Source: Sphagnum compactum
Lineage: Eukaryota; Bryophyta; Sphagnopsida; Sphagnales
Assembly (NCBI GenBank): GCA_965153455.1
Contig: OZ234493.1
Coordinates: 11,460,213 to 11,524,212, forward strand
DNA length: 64,000 nt
Direction: 5' to 3'
Below are positions 61,181 to 64,000 of the stretch, piece after piece; the first letter of the stretch is position 1; every line of letters starts with the position of its first letter. The notes under the pieces are model-generated. The model searched no databases and was not told the origin of the DNA. It saw only the letters and a list, made by a program, of their open reading frames with translations. The translations under genes and the position numbers were made by a program.

Positions 61181-62892
61181 CCCCACGCCCCCCCATGAAA
61201 AAAATTATTTTCCAATTTTAATTCGACCACTAGTTTCAAGTAATTTTTCAGTTTTTAAAATTTCTTTCTTTCAATCTTTATTTATTTGTTTATTTTCTCA
61301 TTATGTATGTTCTACCATTTTATTTTTTTAGGTGTGGAAAGAAAGGAAACAATTTCTTACTTCCATTTTTTTTTACAACATGGGTTTTCATTTTATTGTC
61401 TTTTTTGTTATATTTTCATTATGAATGTTTTTTTCTTTTATTTTGGAATTTTTTAAAATTATAAATTTACTACCTTATTCAACATTTATGTGTCATGTGC
61501 AGGACCAAAACCCCACTTGCACAAAAATTTATCACACATTGTAACATTCATACATTTTTTTCACCTCTTTTATGTTATAGAGATATGAAGGAAAAAAAGT
61601 TAGTAGTAAATGCCTTGATAGTTTTTATTTAATATTCATAGCATAGATCAAGCAATTAAAATTTAAACCCGCAATTTTGGTAAAATTTACATTTTTTTTG
61701 TTTTATCGTCCATGTTATGTAATATTTGTAAAACATGGAATCAAGTCAAAATGAAACTATAATGTTAATTAATGATTGAATGAAATTTGCTTCAATGAAT
61801 GTAATATGGAAAACAAAATTTTGAATGAAAGTTTCAAAATATAATTTGAAACGTAGTAGAAGGCACAATAGAAGGAAATGAAAAAATAACAATACAAACA
61901 AACCTTCAAATATTGCATGTTGAGAGGAAAACATGGAAAGGTCATAATTGGAATTCAATTTGTTGGGTTTTTTATAGTGTGAATGATGAAAAATAGGCTA
62001 ATGGGGGCAATTTTCAAATCATGAAATGTTTGCTTTGTTACACCAGTCTAGTTCATGCTTTTAATCTAAGAAATTAGAAAGGTCTTATGGGTGAAAACAT
62101 GAAAAAAAGAGCTAGTCGTGTCAAAGTTAAAGTCCTTTCCAAGGACTACATTTTCCACATCACAGTTTTCTATTAATTTATATTACATTTTTCACACAAT
62201 TTTTTAACTGAATATCAAATTTGAGGCCAAATATGGCATATAACATGATAAAAACTCAATTGTTTTTGCATCAAGCCTTACAATATATCAAATCTATAGC
62301 TTTACTTTGAACCACGATTACAAATTCAAACTATAATAATGTAAAAGGATAATCTAGTATTAAAATTTAAAAAGGTATTTTATTTTATTTTTTGAATGTT
62401 TTGAACACATGGATCCCTTCTCGTGGAATATATTAAAGTTCACCAAAAATTGAAATGATTTGGTGAACATTTGATAAAGGAAAAGACTTTTGATATAAAA
62501 AAACCACCTATCCACTTTTTTTTGGAGTGTTTTAAACATATAAAAGAACTCCTGAAACATGGTGAATTTTCCTAATTTTTTTGTAATTGCAACTTTGAAT
62601 TTAAAGAACTTATTTCAAAAATAAAATAAAATAAAGAACTTTATATATATAATGTTCCCATGGTGATTTTTCAAATTTTCAAAAAATAATTTTTAAAAAC
62701 TATCCACACAATGTTTGGCTCCTTTTTTCTTACTTTTACCTTTATATTAACATATTATAAAACACATGGAATAATATTTCTGGAAAAACATGTGGATTCA
62801 AATCATGTTTAATTGTTAAAAAATTTGAGCAGGAGGTTAACGGTCCAATAAGAAAAACTCTTCAGAGATAACATGCAAAAAAAAGGGCTAAT
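61181..62892. other. AT-rich intergenic, no gene recognised
   Basis: No coding signal stands out. Confidence 0.45.
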
Positions 62893-63640
62893 ATGTTAAG
62901 TAATTCAATATTTAAGTTTTTTAATGTCAAAGATCCTTTCAAAAAGGATGATGAACAGCAAAAAAATTTTTTGCAAAACCTTCACCATTTAATTGTGAAA
63001 AATCAATTAACATCGCAATTTGTGGAAAGTGTTTTGTTCAATCATCTAGTTTTACATTTATGTCTTCAAGTTGTTATCCCTTCCAAAAAACAATTTTCTC
63101 ATGAAATATTGTCTAACTTGGTGAAAAAGACGAAACAAATATTTGTTTTACCAACATTGGCAACTTGTATATCTATAGCAAATTTTTACTTATGGATGTC
63201 CAAAGGGGCACATGATTTGTTCGTGTCCTTTTGGGATTTGATTTACAACCTAAAGAAATGACTATTGGTCTATTTGAGGCAATAGACATTATTAGTCAAA
63301 CCTTGACCAATAATCTAACATAATTTTTTGATTAATATTGACTGAGAAAAAAAATTATTGCATATGTTAAAGATGAAAGGTGAAATTTGAATGTAATGAC
63401 AACTACTTTGAAATCAATTATGAGATGTGAAGTTATAGGTTTGGATGAAAGTTTTCCATGTACATTTTTTTGGCCATGTATTTGTAAAAGTTTGTTTGTA
63501 TGTTACAATTGATGAAAAGGTTTGAAAAAACCTTAGATTTTTTTCCATCAAGTCTGTTCAATCAAATTTATAGAGATGTATAACTTGGCTTAAATTTTCT
63601 GGGAAAGGTAAACATGATTGGAACCATGAATGTATGAATA
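62893..63640 (+). pseudogene. hAT-type transposase fragment, degraded
   Basis: The first frame (62893-63261) includes LWMSKGAHDLFV. After a frame change, DLQPKEMTIGLFEAIDIISQ (63240-) follows, then KKIIAYVKDER, NLNVMTTTLKSIMRCEVIGL and DESFPCTFF, and finally KNLRFFSIKSVQSNL and SGKGKHDWNHE to about 63630. This order resembles hAT-superfamily transposases (or domesticated zinc-finger relatives) abundant in non-flowering plant genomes, in the region leading to the second catalytic Asp. Several frameshifts and in-frame stops mean it is inactive. No terminal repeats were located, and the BED zinc finger was not seen. Confidence 0.6.
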
Positions 63641-64000
63641 TAATTACGATGGATATCCTCACTTGAGCAGATCCAATTGGCATATGTTTTAGGCAAGAAA
63701 ATTTACATGCAACCTTCAAAGTTTCATTTAGAAGGCATCCAAAAAAGAAATGCAACTTGTAAAGTTTCATTCATTCAAGTGGTAAGAAACCTAACCAACT
63801 TTATTGAAAAAAATCATCTGCCATACTTTTTAGGGCATGAATGTCAATAGTGTAAATGTTGCATTCCTAATCTTCTTATTTCATGGCTACACACATCAGT
63901 GTTTCATTTTCTACTAACAATTTATAGATGGGGTCATCTCCTTTCATTCGATGATCTATTGGGGTCATTGGGAATTTAATAACTTTAACTAAGTGTGCAT
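63641..64000. other. No gene recognised
   Basis: AT-rich sequence continuing from the hAT remnant. More of that element may lie here, but I could not follow it. Confidence 0.35.

Overview
This window looks like nuclear DNA from a land plant with a large, AT-rich, repeat-heavy genome, most likely a non-flowering one (bryophyte, lycophyte or fern). Three things point there. Genes are split by GT-AG (and a few GC-AG) introns. There is a decayed mitochondrial insert carrying rps2, nad4L and a tRNA-Leu. There is also an NLR-type immune receptor whose N-terminal domain is an alpha/beta-hydrolase, the 'HNL' architecture first described in liverworts and not known from flowering plants. The species itself cannot be fixed from the sequence alone.

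Layout. 0-3.9 kb: no gene seen. 3.9-5.24 kb: nuclear copy of mitochondrial DNA (rps2 on minus, nad4L and trnL-UAG on plus), all broken. 6.5-12 kb: two divergent, intron-containing but lesion-bearing genes, a TMEM62-type metallophosphoesterase (minus) and an APD-type RING E3 ligase (plus). 12-17.5 kb: repeats, including a 42-bp direct-repeat pair around a 417-bp insert. 17.5-22.2 kb: hydrolase-NB-ARC-LRR receptor with five recognisable exons and three premature in-frame stops, ending in twelve nearly identical 72-bp LRR units. 24.9-27.5 kb (minus): the only clearly intact host gene with introns, a five-exon chalcone-isomerase-fold fatty-acid-binding protein (FAP1-like, 304 aa); all five exons join in phase. 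27.9-28.2 kb: a Tourist-like MITE close upstream of it. 29.2-29.5 kb: ankyrin-repeat debris.

31-49 kb is dominated by CACTA (En/Spm) DNA transposons. There is a 154-bp MITE with TSD TAT. A 4.9-kb non-autonomous element (TSD TTT) has a 2.7-kb non-autonomous element (TSD TCT) nested inside it. A 6.7-kb element (42260-48945, TSD TTT) carries a tnp2/DUF4218/DUF4216 transposase on plus and a second, divergent coiled-coil/acidic gene on minus, with TTGCGA-type motif arrays at both ends and in two internal places.

49-55 kb: tandem arrays and hairpins without genes. 55.1-58.6 kb: a compositionally distinct island rich in GATC, AGCT and TGCA that holds a single-exon FPF1-like gene (minus). 58.6-62.9 kb: a foldback and degenerate repeats. 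62.9-63.6 kb: a degraded hAT-type transposase. The genes do not form a functional cluster; the theme is a few host genes scattered among transposons, organelle inserts and decaying genes.
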